This document shows positions 63,554 through 64,000 of a stretch of 64,000 nt of DNA, piece by piece. The notes beneath the pieces are model-generated. The model saw only the letters and a list, made by a program, of their open reading frames with translations, was not told the origin of the DNA and ran no database searches. Both the position numbers and the translations under genes were made by a program. Numbering within the stretch: position 1 is the first letter of the stretch; each line of letters starts with the position of its first letter. Source of the DNA: Acrasis kona (taxonomy: Eukaryota; Heterolobosea; Eutetramitea; Acrasida; Acrasidae); the NCBI GenBank assembly GCA_026419775.2, contig JAOPGA020001068.1:1-64000 (forward strand), written 5' to 3'.

Positions 63554-63896
63554 ATTATTGGTTTGTTTAAACGGAGTTGTGTTATTCCGTATGTCGTGGG
63601 AGAAAAAAATAAAATTCCTGCTTATTTTTATAAAAAATCAAAAATATTTTGTAAAGAAATGTATTAATAACACAGGGAACGGAGTATCATCATGTTCTTC
63701 CCGGTGTTTGTTGCTGTGGACATTACCTAATTAATCGGCGGTATTTTCTCACTCATATATGTTTGCATCAAGGAATGTTGATTAAGGGCTGCTAATTCCA
63801 CCAAGGTAGTCTCGAAGAGATAAAGATGGGAGTAGTAATAAGAACAAGAGAAAGGAAGGAGCAAGTGTACACAAACAAAGTTACTCGTTCAAATAA
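63554..63896. other. Upstream region of the isocyanide synthase gene
   Basis: About 340 AT-rich bases between the isocyanide synthase start and the end of the next minus-strand gene. No coding or RNA feature recognised. Confidence 0.45.
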
Positions 63897-64000
63897 TTAA
63901 ACATCGTTCTTTTTATTCCGTTTTGCAAAGTCATAAGAAGAGTATACACTATGAGTTACATCCTTGTCTAATGTTGACTTCAAAAACTCTGGTATCATGG
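63897..64000 (-). CDS. C-terminal end of a gene running off the window (partial)
   Basis: Minus-strand frame open from the window edge to TAA at 63897-63899. The visible residues include MIPEFLKSTLDKDVTHSVYS and end AKRNKKNDV. An ATG lies at 63998, but the frame probably extends upstream. Too short to identify. Confidence 0.45.
   Translation of the reverse strand, partial: MIPEFLKSTLDKDVTHSVYSSYDFAKRNKKNDV

Noticed and set aside
1-64000. CRISPR arrays, bacterial promoters or insertion sequences
   Set aside because: The window is eukaryotic (spliceosomal introns, AATAAA signals, nuclear-type tRNAs); no regular spaced repeats or transposase genes were found.

Overview
The window is nuclear DNA of a gene-dense unicellular eukaryote. 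Genes lie on both strands, often tens of bases apart. Most have signal-like GT...AG introns of about 32-45 nt (37 nt is the commonest length I reconstructed), the standard stop codons TAA, TAG and TGA are all used, and AATAAA-type signals often touch the stop codon. The set of families (WASH complex, SYF2, UTP15, RCL1, TTC5, secreted papain and subtilisin proteases, PI-PLC-X, an RGS receptor-like protein, an isocyanide synthase homologue) fits a free-living amoeboid or flagellate protist. A heterolobosean-like organism is my guess, not a demonstration. No operon logic applies, and gene starts were chosen as the first ATG compatible with the family.

Layout. 0.1-7.5 kb: PPR protein, kinase/F-box/WD40 protein, SYF2 with an extra SFM motif, a MAT1-like protein without RING, and a long coiled-coil protein with a frame break. 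7.6-16.1 kb: microprotein, SAMHD1-like HD protein, alpha/beta hydrolase, LysM mini-protein, metallophosphoesterase, ENTH coiled-coil protein, DA2/SIP5-type RING ligase with UIMs. 16.2-23.3 kb: PH/multi-TM protein, FMP52-like reductase, DUF4336 protein, RING/TRAF zinc-finger protein, TTC5. 23.4-24.0 kb: two inverted tRNA-Ser(GCU) genes. 24.2-34.9 kb: ectodomain/7TM/RGS protein, SDR, PI-PLC-X protein, a SET-like plus HMUDK-helical-like protein between degraded sequences, cytochrome b5 reductase. 35-45.7 kb: EamA transporter, helical protein, two unusual secreted proteins, BRWD/PHIP-like chromatin protein, PDI. 45.8 kb: tRNA-Gly(GCC). 46-54 kb: subtilisin, receptor-like pseudogene, bestrophin, WASHC3, papain-family protease with novel C-terminal modules, RCL1. 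54-64 kb: glycine-zipper protein, TTC39/IML2 protein, WASH-like fragment, UTP15, WDR13-like protein, RPA3, isocyanide synthase, and the end of another gene.

Most striking observations. (1) All three recognisable tRNA genes carry insertions at non-canonical places: 17 nt in the D loop of both tRNA-Ser copies, whose remaining sequence is identical while the inserts differ, and 10 nt in the T loop of tRNA-Gly. This suggests non-canonical tRNA introns and a matching processing pathway. (2) An 883-residue protein joins a SUV39-like pre-SET/SET region to a helical domain resembling 5-hmdU DNA kinase/putrescinyl-thymine pyrophosphorylase proteins, suggesting a link between histone and DNA-base modification. 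(3) A secreted TAP-like hydrolase domain that appears to lack its catalytic His is joined to seven TM helices and an RGS domain. All assignments come from reading the sequence; no searches were run.
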